Source: Marinobacterium rhizophilum DSM 18822 (lineage in GTDB: Bacteria > Pseudomonadota > Gammaproteobacteria > Pseudomonadales > Balneatricaceae). From it: a stretch of 64,000 bases of DNA. The stretch spans positions 81,302-145,301 of the forward strand of contig NZ_KB899102.1 of NCBI RefSeq assembly GCF_000378045.1, written 5' to 3'. Every line of letters begins with the position of its first letter. Position 1 is the stretch's first letter. The position numbers and the translations under genes were made by a program. Below, one piece after another: positions 36,950-45,521 of the stretch. The notes beneath the pieces are model-generated. The model worked only from the letters and a program-made list of their open reading frames with translations, was not told where the DNA came from and made no database searches.

Positions 36950-39142
36950 TTACCTTTTTTCTGCTTCCACGTCGGCTGAGCGGGTCTGCGGGCGGGGCGT
37001 GGCTTTAGTGCCGCGCATCCAGCGATGGTAGCGGCCCACCCACTGCAGCAACCTGTGCGGGGTGTGGGCGCGTTTCCATTCTCCGGCGGCGTATTTGTTG
37101 GCTTCGCTCAGGGTCGGGTAGATGTGTATGGTGCCCAGAATCTTGTTCAAACCCAGCCCCTGCTTCATGGCCTGAACATATTCCGCCAGCAATTCGCCGG
37201 CATGGGCACCCACAATGGTGACGCCCAGAATGCGATCCTTGCCGGGCACGGTCAGTACTTTTACAAAGCCTGCTTCCTCGCGTTCGGTGATGGCGCGATC
37301 CAGCTCCTTCATTTGGAAGCGGGTGACTTCAAATGGCACCTGCTGGCGTTTTGCCTCCTGTTCGTTAAGACCGACGCGGGCGACTTCCGGGGACGTGAAG
37401 GTACACCAGGGAATCACGCGGTTGTCGACTCTAAAATGGTGCAGGCGGCCGAAGAGTGCGTTCACCGCTGCATACCAGGCCTGGTGGGCGGCGGTGTGGG
37501 TAAACTGATAGCCGCCGGTGACGTCACCCACGCCAAAAATAGTGGGTATGTTGCTGCGCAGATAATCATCCACCTGCAGGGCGCCGCGCGTGTCGAGTTG
37601 TACGCCAACCTCTTCCAGCCCCAGGCCGCTGGTATTCGGTGTGCGACCCAGTGCCAGCAGCAGCGTATCGAACTCGATATCTGTTTCCTGACCGTCATGT
37701 TCGCATATCAGCCGGTGCGTGCCGTTGCGGGTTTCAAAACGGCGCATGGCATGGCCTGTCAGTACCTGGATACCCTCCGTTTCAAAACGCTGCTGAATCA
37801 ACGCGGCGGCATCTGAATCCTCGCGCGGCATCAGCCGTTCGCCTCGCAGTACCTGGGTGACACTGGCACCGAGGCGGGCAAAGGCCTGACCCAGCTCGCA
37901 GCCGATAGGGCCGCCGCCCAGCACGAGCAGGCGACCTGGATGCGTGCGCAGCGTCCAGATGGTATCCGAGGTGTAGTAAGCGATCTGGTCGAGCCCCGGG
38001 ATATCCGGTATTTGAGGCTTGGCGCCGGTGGCGATGACAATGTTGCGGGTGGTCAGGCGCTGGCCGTTCACTTCCACTTCGTACGGCGAGATCACCCGGG
38101 CCGCTCCGCTGATGCACTCCACACCCAGATTGGTGTATCGCTCGACAGAGTCATGCGGTTCAACCTTGCGAATAATATCCTGCACGGATTCGAGCACACG
38201 TGCGAAATCCACCTCGGGTGTGACGCCGGGAATCCCCACTGCATCGGCGTTGCGCATGTCCTGCACCCGCTGCGCAGAACGGATCAGCGCCTTGCTCGGC
38301 ACGCAGCCGGTATTCAGGCAGTCACCGCCCATGCGATGTTTTTCAATCAGTGCCACTCGCGCCTTCACGGCGGCGCCAATGTAGGTGCTGACCAAACCGC
38401 CGGCACCGGCGCCAATGGCAATCAGGTTGTAGTCATATTGTGCGGGTTTGGGAAAATGGCTCAGGGCGCGCTGCTGTTTGATGCTGTCGAGGATCTTGCG
38501 TGTCAGCAGCGGGAAAATACCCAGCAGCGCGAAGGAAATCAGGATGGCGGGTGACAGGATGCCCGACAGGCTTTCCAGCTGTCCCAGCTGCGTACCGGCA
38601 TTGACGTAGACCAGCGTGCCGGCAAGCATGCCAGCCTGGCTGACCCAGTAAAAGGTACGGGCCTTGATGGGGGTCAGTCCCATCAGCAGGTTGATCATGA
38701 AAAACGGAAACAGCGGTACCAGGCGCAGGGTAAAGAGGTAGAAGGCACCATCGCGTTCCACGCCGCGATTGAAGGCACCGAGCTGGTTGCCAAAGCGATT
38801 CTGCACGGCATCCTGAAACAGATAGCGTGACACCAGAAATGCCAGGGTGGCGCCAATGCTGCTGGCGAAAGACACCAGTACCACAGCCGTCACCAGGCCA
38901 AAGAGCGCACCGGCAGCCAGGGTCATGATGGCGGCACCGGGCAGCGACAGCGCCGTGACCAGCACGTAGAACATGAAGAACAGTCCCAGTGTTTGCAGCG
39001 GATTGTGCTGGTAATAGTCGTTAAACTGCCCCTGGCGGGCCTTGAGTTCAGTCAGGCTCAGGTAGTGTTGCAGGTCGAAGGCAAAGAACAGCGCGATCAG
39101 CACTGCAATAACCATGATCAGGATGAGTTTGGTGTTTTTCAT
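36950..39142 (-). CDS. TVP38/DedA membrane domain fused to FAD disulfide reductase
   Basis: A 730-residue fusion. Residues 1-225 are a TVP38/SNARE-associated (VTT) membrane domain with about five helices (LSLPGAAIMTLAAGALFG, FTLRLVPLFPFFMINLLMGL). Residues 236-700 are a class I pyridine nucleotide-disulfide oxidoreductase close to mercuric reductase: FAD loop IGAGAGGLVS, redox Cys275 and Cys280 in GGDCLNTGCVPSK, NAD site VLGGGPIGCELGQAFARLG, and the His-Glu relay TIHIYPTLSE. The mercury-binding C-terminal Cys pair of MerA is absent, so it is not a mercuric reductase. The membrane link suggests electron transfer to a membrane or periplasmic thiol partner. Confidence 0.88.
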   Translation of the reverse strand: MKNTKLILIMVIAVLIALFFAFDLQHYLSLTELKARQGQFNDYYQHNPLQTLGLFFMFYVLVTALSLPGAAIMTLAAGALFGLVTAVVLVSFASSIGATLAFLVSRYLFQDAVQNRFGNQLGAFNRGVERDGAFYLFTLRLVPLFPFFMINLLMGLTPIKARTFYWVSQAGMLAGTLVYVNAGTQLGQLESLSGILSPAILISFALLGIFPLLTRKILDSIKQQRALSHFPKPAQYDYNLIAIGAGAGGLVSTYIGAAVKARVALIEKHRMGGDCLNTGCVPSKALIRSAQRVQDMRNADAVGIPGVTPEVDFARVLESVQDIIRKVEPHDSVERYTNLGVECISGAARVISPYEVEVNGQRLTTRNIVIATGAKPQIPDIPGLDQIAYYTSDTIWTLRTHPGRLLVLGGGPIGCELGQAFARLGASVTQVLRGERLMPREDSDAAALIQQRFETEGIQVLTGHAMRRFETRNGTHRLICEHDGQETDIEFDTLLLALGRTPNTSGLGLEEVGVQLDTRGALQVDDYLRSNIPTIFGVGDVTGGYQFTHTAAHQAWYAAVNALFGRLHHFRVDNRVIPWCTFTSPEVARVGLNEQEAKRQQVPFEVTRFQMKELDRAITEREEAGFVKVLTVPGKDRILGVTIVGAHAGELLAEYVQAMKQGLGLNKILGTIHIYPTLSEANKYAAGEWKRAHTPHRLLQWVGRYHRWMRGTKATPRPQTRSADVEAEKR

Positions 39143-39314
39143 GGTGCGTGCCGTCCTCGTGCAACAATCCGCTGCGTATGGTGCTTCATTGTGCAGAATA
39201 AACTGAACTCAGGGTGAATGCAGAGTAGGGCAGTGCTGGCATTCTCTTGATGCAGGGCAAGTTTACGCCGGTGTGCACGGCCTATACTGAAGGCAATGCA
39301 TTGGGCGAATACTG

Positions 39315-39746
39315 ATGAATACCGAGCAACTGTTTGATCACAGCCTGGAGCGCGTACTGGCCCGCCAGCGGGACGGCAAGGCATTTTTCGAGGCCTTTTA
39401 CGATGCCTTTATCGCGGCCTCGCCCGAGGTGGCGGAAAAGTTTCGCGACACGGATATGGAGCGTCAGCGGACGATGCTCAGGAAGTCCTTCTATCACCTG
39501 CTGAGCTTTTATGCATCCAACGATGCCGATTATTACCTTCACCGGGTGGCAATCAGCCATAATCACCGTCATTACAATATTCGGCCGCACCTCTACGACC
39601 TTTGGCTTGAAACACTGATTGCGACCCTGTGGCGTTTTGACGTCCACTGTGACGAAGCCACCGAGCTTGCCTGGCGCCTGATCATGGCGCCCGGCATCGT
39701 CTACATGAAGTTTCATTATGAGCGCGACGCCATCGTCGGGTCCTGA
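39315..39746 (+). CDS. single-domain globin
   Basis: A 143-residue heme protein of the bacterial globin class. The proximal His is His84 (seven residues before Pro91 in the HxxxxIxP pattern), Phe43 is at the CD1 position, and YDLWLETLI follows the F helix. No flavin reductase domain is attached. Likely roles are oxygen or nitric oxide binding. It stands alone beside the reductase fusion, divergently placed. Confidence 0.8.
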   Translation: MNTEQLFDHSLERVLARQRDGKAFFEAFYDAFIAASPEVAEKFRDTDMERQRTMLRKSFYHLLSFYASNDADYYLHRVAISHNHRHYNIRPHLYDLWLETLIATLWRFDVHCDEATELAWRLIMAPGIVYMKFHYERDAIVGS

Positions 39747-39753
39747 CGAGGCA

Positions 39754-39955
39754 CCGGTGCCCATGGCTTGAGCAACCGCAGGCGCGGCGCCGCGCCGCGA
39801 ATGGGCAGGGTGCCGGGGGAGTTCGCAACGGGGCGTTGCTCCTACGAAAGAGACCCGGTGCCCATGGCTTGAGCAACCGTAGGAGCCGCGCCACGCGGCG
39901 AATGGGCAGGGTGCCGGGGGAGTTCGCAACGGGGCGTTGCTCCTATGCAAGACGC
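39754..39955. repeat. tandem 101-bp REP-type repeat, two copies
   Basis: Copies start at 39754 and 39855. Each joins a palindrome opening GTAGGAGC (degenerate, GCAGGCGC, in copy 1) with a second opposite one reading TAGGAGCAACGCCCC on the minus strand, giving a REP-pair unit. Fills the gap between the globin and lutC genes. Confidence 0.8.
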
Positions 39956-39989
39956 CCGAAGACCGGGCTCCCATCGGCACAGACGTCTC

Positions 39990-40655
39990 TTAATTCTTGA
40001 TCAGAAGAATCACCAGCGTGCGGGGCCCGTGAGCGCCCATCTGCAGCTTCTGTTCGATATCGGCACTGCGTGAAGGGCCCGTAATCAGGTTGACGGTACG
40101 TGGCATGGCGCCATCGGTGGCACTGCGCAGGCGCTTCCAGGCTTCTTCATAGACCCCCACGATGCGGGACTCATGCAGGATCACCAGGTGATTGTCCGGC
40201 AGGAAGTTCAGGGTCGTTGGGCTTGTGGCGCCGGAGTAGAGCATCAGGGTGCCGGTCTCGGCGATACCGGCAAAACTTCCGGTCAGGCTGGCCAGGTCCC
40301 CGGACTGGGCAACGCGCTGGGTACGGGCAATGTCGCCCAGTGCCGACCAGTCCAGGGCTTGCAGTGCCGGGTCACTGGCGCACACCAGCTCCGGTATCTG
40401 ATGCTGCTCCAGCCATTGGGCGATGGCGGCGGGCGCCTGCTCGATGCTGTCCAGTTCAATCAGTTCGGCGGCAGCCTCCAGCGCCATGGTCTTGAACAGC
40501 GCGACCTGCTCGGGTTGTGGGAGCTGGGCACGGCGCGGAATCAGGTTGTCTGCCCGGGCGTCGAGCCGCGCCATGACGGCGGCGCGCTGACTGGCTGAGG
40601 CCTCGCCACGTTTCAGGCCACGACGAATGTTGTTCAGAATTTCGGCCTTGCTCAT
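39990..40655 (-). CDS. lutC: lactate utilisation protein LutC (LUD domain)
   Basis: A 221-residue cytoplasmic protein. The start is the ATG at 40655 with AGGAG upstream; it overlaps the lutB stop by four bases. The LUD domain shows AGIAETGTLMLYSGATSPTTLNFLPDNHLVIL and the C-terminal ITGPSRSADIEQKLQMGAHGPRTLVIL. With LutA and LutB it oxidises L-lactate to pyruvate. Confidence 0.92.
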   Translation of the reverse strand: MSKAEILNNIRRGLKRGEASASQRAAVMARLDARADNLIPRRAQLPQPEQVALFKTMALEAAAELIELDSIEQAPAAIAQWLEQHQIPELVCASDPALQALDWSALGDIARTQRVAQSGDLASLTGSFAGIAETGTLMLYSGATSPTTLNFLPDNHLVILHESRIVGVYEEAWKRLRSATDGAMPRTVNLITGPSRSADIEQKLQMGAHGPRTLVILLIKN

Positions 40656-42088
40656 GACTTTTTCTCCTGCCGTGGGTGCTGCTGTTCTCGCTGCTGCGCT
40701 TGCCATTGCTGCATAAAGGTTTTGCCGCTGGGGGCGGGCATGTCGCGGCCGTCTGTCCAGCCACCGCCCAGTGGCAACCGGTGGATACGGCCTTTCTTGC
40801 CCCCCAGCAGGCGCAATGCCAGGTTGGAGCCGCGGCTGAGCCAGCGATATAGCGTGGGCCTTTTGGCGAAGAATGCCCAGCCGCCGATGCCAACGCGGAC
40901 CGCCCTGGGGCTCAGGTGCTGTTCGAATTCCTTTTCGCGCCAGTGGCGCATGAGTTTGGGCAGCGGTATGTGTACCGGGCACACTGATTCGCACTTGCCG
41001 CAAAAGGTGGAGGCATTGGGCAGCAACGCCGCCTTGTCGATGCCGATCATCTGGGGCGTCAGCACCGAACCCATGGGGCCTGGGTAGACCCAGCCGTAGC
41101 TGTGGCCGCCCACGGCTCCGTACACCGGGCAATGGTTCATACAGGCCGAACAGCGTATGCAGCGCAGCATGTCCTGAAGCTCGCCGCCCATCATGTCGCT
41201 GCGGCCATTATCGACCAGCACCACATGAAAGTTTTCCGGCCCGTCCTGGTCGCCGTCACGCCGCGGACCGCTGGACAGGGTGTTGTAGACGGTAAATTCC
41301 TGTCCGGTGGCGGAGCGGGCCAGCAGTCGCAGGAACAGGGTCATGTCCTCCAGTGTGGGCACCACCTTTTCGATGGAGGTGATCACGATGTGGGTTTTCG
41401 GCAGCGTCTGGGTCAGGTCGCCATTGCCTTCGTTGGTGACGATCAGGGTCGATCCGGTTTCAGCCACCAGGAAGTTGGCGCCGGTGATGCCCACATCGGC
41501 CGCGACGAACTGCTTGCGCAGCATTTCCCGCGCTTCTCGCATCAGCACCGCCGGATCATCGGACTTGGGTCGGTGGTGATGCTGGTGAAAGGCTTCGGAC
41601 ACGTCTTCCAGGTTCAGGTGAATGGCAGGGGCAATAATATGGCTGGGGTGGTCGCCGCGCAGCTGCAGAATGTACTCCCCCAGGTCCGTCTCCACCGGGG
41701 TGACGCCGTTCTTTTCCAGGTAGTCGTTGAGGTTTATTTCTTCCGACACCATGGACTTGCCCTTGGTCACGGTCTTTGCGTCCACCTGGCGGCAGATGTC
41801 GAGGATGGTTTTGCAGGCATCGTCGCTGCTGCGGCACCAGTGTACGTGACCGCCTTGTTGCTGCACCTTGCTCTCGAACTGCTCCAGGTAGATATCGAGA
41901 TTTTCGAGGATGTGGTTTTTCAGGTCGCGGGCTTCATCGCGCAGTGCATCGAATTCCGGCAGCCGTGCCACGGCCTGGGCGCGCTTGACGGGAAAGCCGG
42001 CCTTGAGGTTGCCAAGGGCTTTTTGCAGGCTGGCATCCTTGAGAGCGATGCGGGCGTTTTGCTTGAAAGAGGGGCTGGTAATCTGCAT
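40652..42088 (-). CDS. lutB: lactate utilisation iron-sulfur protein LutB
   Basis: A 478-residue protein with an N-terminal LUD domain and two 4Fe-4S motifs, CIRCSACMNHCPVYG and CGKCESVCPVHI, in the C-terminal third. The segments KGKSMVSEEINLNDYL and GANFLVAETGSTLIVTNEGNG are family hallmarks. Electron carrier part of the lactate oxidation complex. Confidence 0.94.
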   Translation of the reverse strand: MQITSPSFKQNARIALKDASLQKALGNLKAGFPVKRAQAVARLPEFDALRDEARDLKNHILENLDIYLEQFESKVQQQGGHVHWCRSSDDACKTILDICRQVDAKTVTKGKSMVSEEINLNDYLEKNGVTPVETDLGEYILQLRGDHPSHIIAPAIHLNLEDVSEAFHQHHHRPKSDDPAVLMREAREMLRKQFVAADVGITGANFLVAETGSTLIVTNEGNGDLTQTLPKTHIVITSIEKVVPTLEDMTLFLRLLARSATGQEFTVYNTLSSGPRRDGDQDGPENFHVVLVDNGRSDMMGGELQDMLRCIRCSACMNHCPVYGAVGGHSYGWVYPGPMGSVLTPQMIGIDKAALLPNASTFCGKCESVCPVHIPLPKLMRHWREKEFEQHLSPRAVRVGIGGWAFFAKRPTLYRWLSRGSNLALRLLGGKKGRIHRLPLGGGWTDGRDMPAPSGKTFMQQWQAQQREQQHPRQEKKS

Positions 42089-42103
42089 GGCGTGGGCTCC
42101 GCG

Positions 42104-42988
42104 TCACAGTTGCTTGGCAAGGTCGAAACGGGCGCTGTCGGGCTCGCCAGCGCAGAGTTTGGCCGCTGTGCCTGCTGCAGGCCGGGCGGCTTCGCTTGAG
42201 TCAGGTTTGGCATGTCTGCCGGAGGCCGGCTCCGCGATCGCGGCCAGGCCCGCCGTGCCTGCAAGTATTTCCACCACGTGGCGCGTCTGGATGTCGTGAC
42301 CCTGACGCTTGAGCTTGCCGGCCATGTTGAGCAGGCAGCCAAGGTCGCCCCCTACCAGGGTGCCGGCGCCGGTCGCCGCGGTATTGGCCGTCTTGTTTTC
42401 GACCATGCGGTTGGATATTTCCGGGTATTTCACGCAGAAGGTACCGCCAAAGCCGCAGCAGGTTTCGGATTCGTCCATTTCATTGAGCTGCAGCCCGGTC
42501 ACGGCACCAAGCAATGTGCGTGGTTGTTGCTTGATGCCCAGTTCGCGCAGGCCGGCGCAGGAGTCGTGGTAGCTGATTTGGCCGTTGAACTCGCTTTGCA
42601 CGGCACTGAATTTGAGTACATCCACCAGGAAGCTGGTGATTTCAAAGGCACGGGCTTTCAGGTCCAGTGCCCGGGCGTGCCAGGGGTCGGAGGTCTCGAA
42701 CAGTTCCGGATAGTGGTGCAGCATGCCGATGCACGAGCCGGACGGACCCACGACATACTCGTAGCCATCAAAGGCTTCAATGGTTTGGCGGGCGATGTCC
42801 CGAGTACTGCTACGGTCGCCGGAATTAAAGGCGGGCTGGCCGCAGCAGGTCTGGCGTTCGGGCACGGCTACGGTGCAGCCAGCCTGTTGCAGCAGGTTGA
42901 TGCTGGCAAAGCCTATTTCGGGTCTGAACATGTCTACCAGGCAGGTGACGAACAGGGCGACCTGGGGTGAGCGCTCGGCGTTGGGCAT
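42104..42988 (-). CDS. lutA: lactate utilisation protein LutA
   Basis: A 294-residue protein with two CCG domains, CCGQPAFNSGD near residue 50 and CCGFGGTFCVKYPEIS near 185, which bind iron-sulfur or heterodisulfide-type centres. A tail of about 45 residues beyond the usual end (after HVVEILAG) is low-complexity and rich in Ala. First gene of lutABC, divergent from a GntR regulator. Confidence 0.92.
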   Translation of the reverse strand: MPNAERSPQVALFVTCLVDMFRPEIGFASINLLQQAGCTVAVPERQTCCGQPAFNSGDRSSTRDIARQTIEAFDGYEYVVGPSGSCIGMLHHYPELFETSDPWHARALDLKARAFEITSFLVDVLKFSAVQSEFNGQISYHDSCAGLRELGIKQQPRTLLGAVTGLQLNEMDESETCCGFGGTFCVKYPEISNRMVENKTANTAATGAGTLVGGDLGCLLNMAGKLKRQGHDIQTRHVVEILAGTAGLAAIAEPASGRHAKPDSSEAARPAAGTAAKLCAGEPDSARFDLAKQL

Positions 42989-43092
42989 GAAAAGTACCTG
43001 TTATTTTTGATGCGCGATGGCGGGGCATTACTCCCGAAAGCTGGATGAACAATAGAAGCCGGTGGTAAAAAAGGAAATGCTACACTGTTCAC

Positions 43093-43103
43093 TGGTCTGA
43101 CCA
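43093..43103. promoter_or_regulatory. GntR-type operator between lutA and its regulator
   Basis: TGGTC-T-GACCA, a perfect 11-bp dyad matching the TGGTNxACCA core of FadR-subfamily operators, 19 bases before the regulator ATG and about 105 bases from lutA. Well placed to control both directions. Confidence 0.6.
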
Positions 43104-43121
43104 AGCGCGGAGTGAAACAGG

Positions 43122-43817
43122 ATGAGTGAACCGGACAAGGTGCAGCAGCTGCTCGCTCAGCTCAGGCGCGGCATTGTCGCAGGGCATTATCTGCCGGGTG
43201 AGCTGCTGCCCTCGCAACGCAGCCTGTCCGAGGCCTGTGGCGTTTCCCGTGCCACGGTGCGCGCTGCCATAACGCAGCTGGAGCTGGACGGGCTGATTCA
43301 GACCCGCCACGGCGATGGCAGTCGCTGCATGAACCTGCTTGAGCCACACTTCGAGATGCCGTTGGGCGGGGTGGGGGATAACCTGGGCTTTCAGTTGCAA
43401 GTGATGGAAATGCGTGCGGCGCTGGAAGGCGAGGCGGCCTACAACTGTGCTCTGCGTGCCACCGAAGCAGAGCTGATCGCCATTGAAGGCGAGTACGAGT
43501 GCATGATGTTGCGCAGCGAAGGCCAAACCACCCTCGGCAAGGCCAAGGCGGATCTGAAGTTTCACATGATGATCGCACAGTCGAGTCACAACCTGTTGCT
43601 GATTTCATTCAGCCAGCTGTTCTACAGCCGCTACTTCAATGCCATATACGGTGTGCTCAACCGTACCCTGAAGCGCAACGCCCGTTACCCCGATGGCATC
43701 CGTGCACAGCACACGGGGATCTATCAGGCGCTGATGGCGCGAGATGCCGACCAGGCCAGGCGCCTGGCCACCGAACACATTCTGTTTACCCGCCAACTGC
43801 TGGAGCACGGCGAGTAG
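43122..43817 (+). CDS. GntR/FadR-subfamily regulator, probable lactate-responsive
   Basis: A 231-residue regulator. The winged helix spans residues 5-70 (GELLPSQRSLSEACGVSRATVRAAITQLELDGLIQTRHGDGS), and the FCD ligand domain follows (MEMRAALEGEAAYNCALRAT, DLKFHMMIAQSSHN, HTGIYQALMARDADQA). FCD metal-ligand residues Asp and His are in DLKFHMMIA and HTGIYQA. Its place opposite lutABC and the operator in between suggest an LldR/LutR role. Confidence 0.88.
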   Translation: MSEPDKVQQLLAQLRRGIVAGHYLPGELLPSQRSLSEACGVSRATVRAAITQLELDGLIQTRHGDGSRCMNLLEPHFEMPLGGVGDNLGFQLQVMEMRAALEGEAAYNCALRATEAELIAIEGEYECMMLRSEGQTTLGKAKADLKFHMMIAQSSHNLLLISFSQLFYSRYFNAIYGVLNRTLKRNARYPDGIRAQHTGIYQALMARDADQARRLATEHILFTRQLLEHGE

Positions 43818-44082
43818 GTTGTGCAAGCCCATTGCCACAGCCCGGGTATTTTTTATCCCGCTGCCTGCCCGTGAACAATATGAACAAAATGCCCGCAATG
43901 GTTTGAAAACCCAGTATCTCCGCAAACTGGTCAGGTAGTGGCCGGTTGCCTACTCTGCATCTGTCCTGTTTTGATCGGTTGTGCTTGCAAGGCACAGAAC
44001 AGCAACAACAGGCACAGAATCGACAACACAGCGGTGCCGCCTGGCGCAGCTGATTACAAAAAGAAAGACGGAGAAAATCTGA

Positions 44083-45072
44083 ATGAAATTCCCTGCAGTC
44101 AAAACGCTTATTGCCACAGCGACCTTCGCCCTCGCGGCTCAAGCCAGCGCATTTGAACAATCCCGTACCGCAGAATGTATCGCACCGGCAAACCCGGGCG
44201 GTGGCTGGGACTTCACCTGCCGCAGCGTGGGCAAGGTGCTGGCGGACCTGGGGTACATTTCCGGCAACGTCCAGACCGTGAACATGCCGGGTGCCGGTGG
44301 CGGTGTTGCATTCGCCCACACCATTTCCAAGCGTGGTGATGACAGTGCCCTGATCGTTGCCGCCAGTACTGCCACGACCACACGTCTGGCCCAGGGTCAG
44401 TTCGTGGGCATGGATCTGGACATGGTGCGCTGGGTGGGTGCCCTGGGTGCCGACTATGGCGTGATTGCCGTTTCCAAGGACTCTCCCTACCAGACACTGA
44501 CCGAACTGATGGATGCGCTGAAAGCCGATCCCACTGCGGTCAAGTTCGGTGGCGGCAGTGCAGCCGGTGGCTGGGATCACCTCAAGGTGCTGATTGCAGG
44601 GCGTTCCGCCGGTATCGAAAAGGCCAACCTGCCAAAGGTCAAGTACCTGGCGTTTAACGGTGGTGCCGAAGCCATTACCCAGGTTGTGGGCGGTCACATT
44701 GAAGCCTTTACCGGTGATATTTCCGAAGCCCAGGGCTTTATGGAATCCGGTGACCTGAAGGTGCTGGCCGTACTGTCCGAAGAACGTCTGCCGGCACCGC
44801 TGGATGGCATTCCCACTGCTCGTGAGCAGAACATCGAGGCTGTTGCGCCCAACTGGCGTGGGTTCTATGTACCCAAGGGCGTATCCGATGAAGCCTACCA
44901 GTGGTGGGTCGACACCATGGACAACGTTTACACCAGCGATAACTGGCAGGACGTGATGCAGAAAAATGGCCTGATGCCGTTCCACAAAACCGGCGCTGAT
45001 TTCAGCACCTTTGTGAAAGGCCAGGTTGATAGCATCAAGGAAATCTCTACCGAAATCGGATTGATTAAATGA
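44083..45072 (+). CDS. tctC: tripartite tricarboxylate transporter, substrate-binding protein
   Basis: A 329-residue periplasmic receptor. Signal peptide of about 23 residues ends ASAF or AQA. The family elements ECIAPANPGGGWDFTCRSVGKVL, VNMPGAGGGVAFAHT and KFGGGSAAGGWDHLKVLI are present. It delivers a carboxylate, perhaps citrate or a tricarballylate-like acid, to TctAB. The 265-base gap before it holds no convincing gene. Confidence 0.92.
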   Translation: MKFPAVKTLIATATFALAAQASAFEQSRTAECIAPANPGGGWDFTCRSVGKVLADLGYISGNVQTVNMPGAGGGVAFAHTISKRGDDSALIVAASTATTTRLAQGQFVGMDLDMVRWVGALGADYGVIAVSKDSPYQTLTELMDALKADPTAVKFGGGSAAGGWDHLKVLIAGRSAGIEKANLPKVKYLAFNGGAEAITQVVGGHIEAFTGDISEAQGFMESGDLKVLAVLSEERLPAPLDGIPTAREQNIEAVAPNWRGFYVPKGVSDEAYQWWVDTMDNVYTSDNWQDVMQKNGLMPFHKTGADFSTFVKGQVDSIKEISTEIGLIK

Positions 45073-45518
45073 TCGGGGATCGAATCCTCGGTATAGCGCT
45101 GCTCCTCCTGGCCGTTGTTTACGGCTGGGAGGCCGCCATGTTTCCGGAACCCTTTGGCGGATCCGAGGCTGTCGGGCCGGAAACATTCCCGCTGATCCTG
45201 TCCGTAATACTTGGACTGAGCAGTATCTATTTGCTGGTACGTCCGGATGAAGACGAAGAATGGCCGCATATGAAGATGCTGGCTGAGCTGGGCTTTGTCC
45301 TGCTGGTACTGGCGGTCTTTACGCTGATGCTGCAACCGGTCGGCTTTATTCCCGCGACCACTCTCATGGTCAGCGTGTTGTGCTGGCGCATGGGTGCCAA
45401 GCCGTTGCCCTCCGTTGTGACCGGGGTGGGCAGTGCCGTTGTCGTGTACGTGCTATTCAATTTCCTGCTTGAGCTGCATCTGCCGGCTGGGCTTTTGAAA
45501 CTGGGCGGGGGAGCTTAA
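45069..45518 (+). CDS. tctB: tripartite tricarboxylate transporter, small permease
   Basis: A 149-residue membrane protein with four helices; starts MIGDRILGIALLLLAVVYGWEA and keeps the GPETFPLIL segment of TctB. Overlaps the tctC stop by four bases. Confidence 0.9.
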   Translation: MIGDRILGIALLLLAVVYGWEAAMFPEPFGGSEAVGPETFPLILSVILGLSSIYLLVRPDEDEEWPHMKMLAELGFVLLVLAVFTLMLQPVGFIPATTLMVSVLCWRMGAKPLPSVVTGVGSAVVVYVLFNFLLELHLPAGLLKLGGGA

Positions 45519-45521
45519 CTG

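Noticed and set aside
36950..39142. mercuric reductase
   Set aside because: The C-terminal vicinal Cys pair is missing, no mer genes are near, and the N-terminus is a TVP38 membrane domain.
40656..41132. long N-terminal extension of lutC
   Set aside because: It lies inside lutB in another frame; the ATG at 40655 with AGGAG and a four-base overlap is the natural start.
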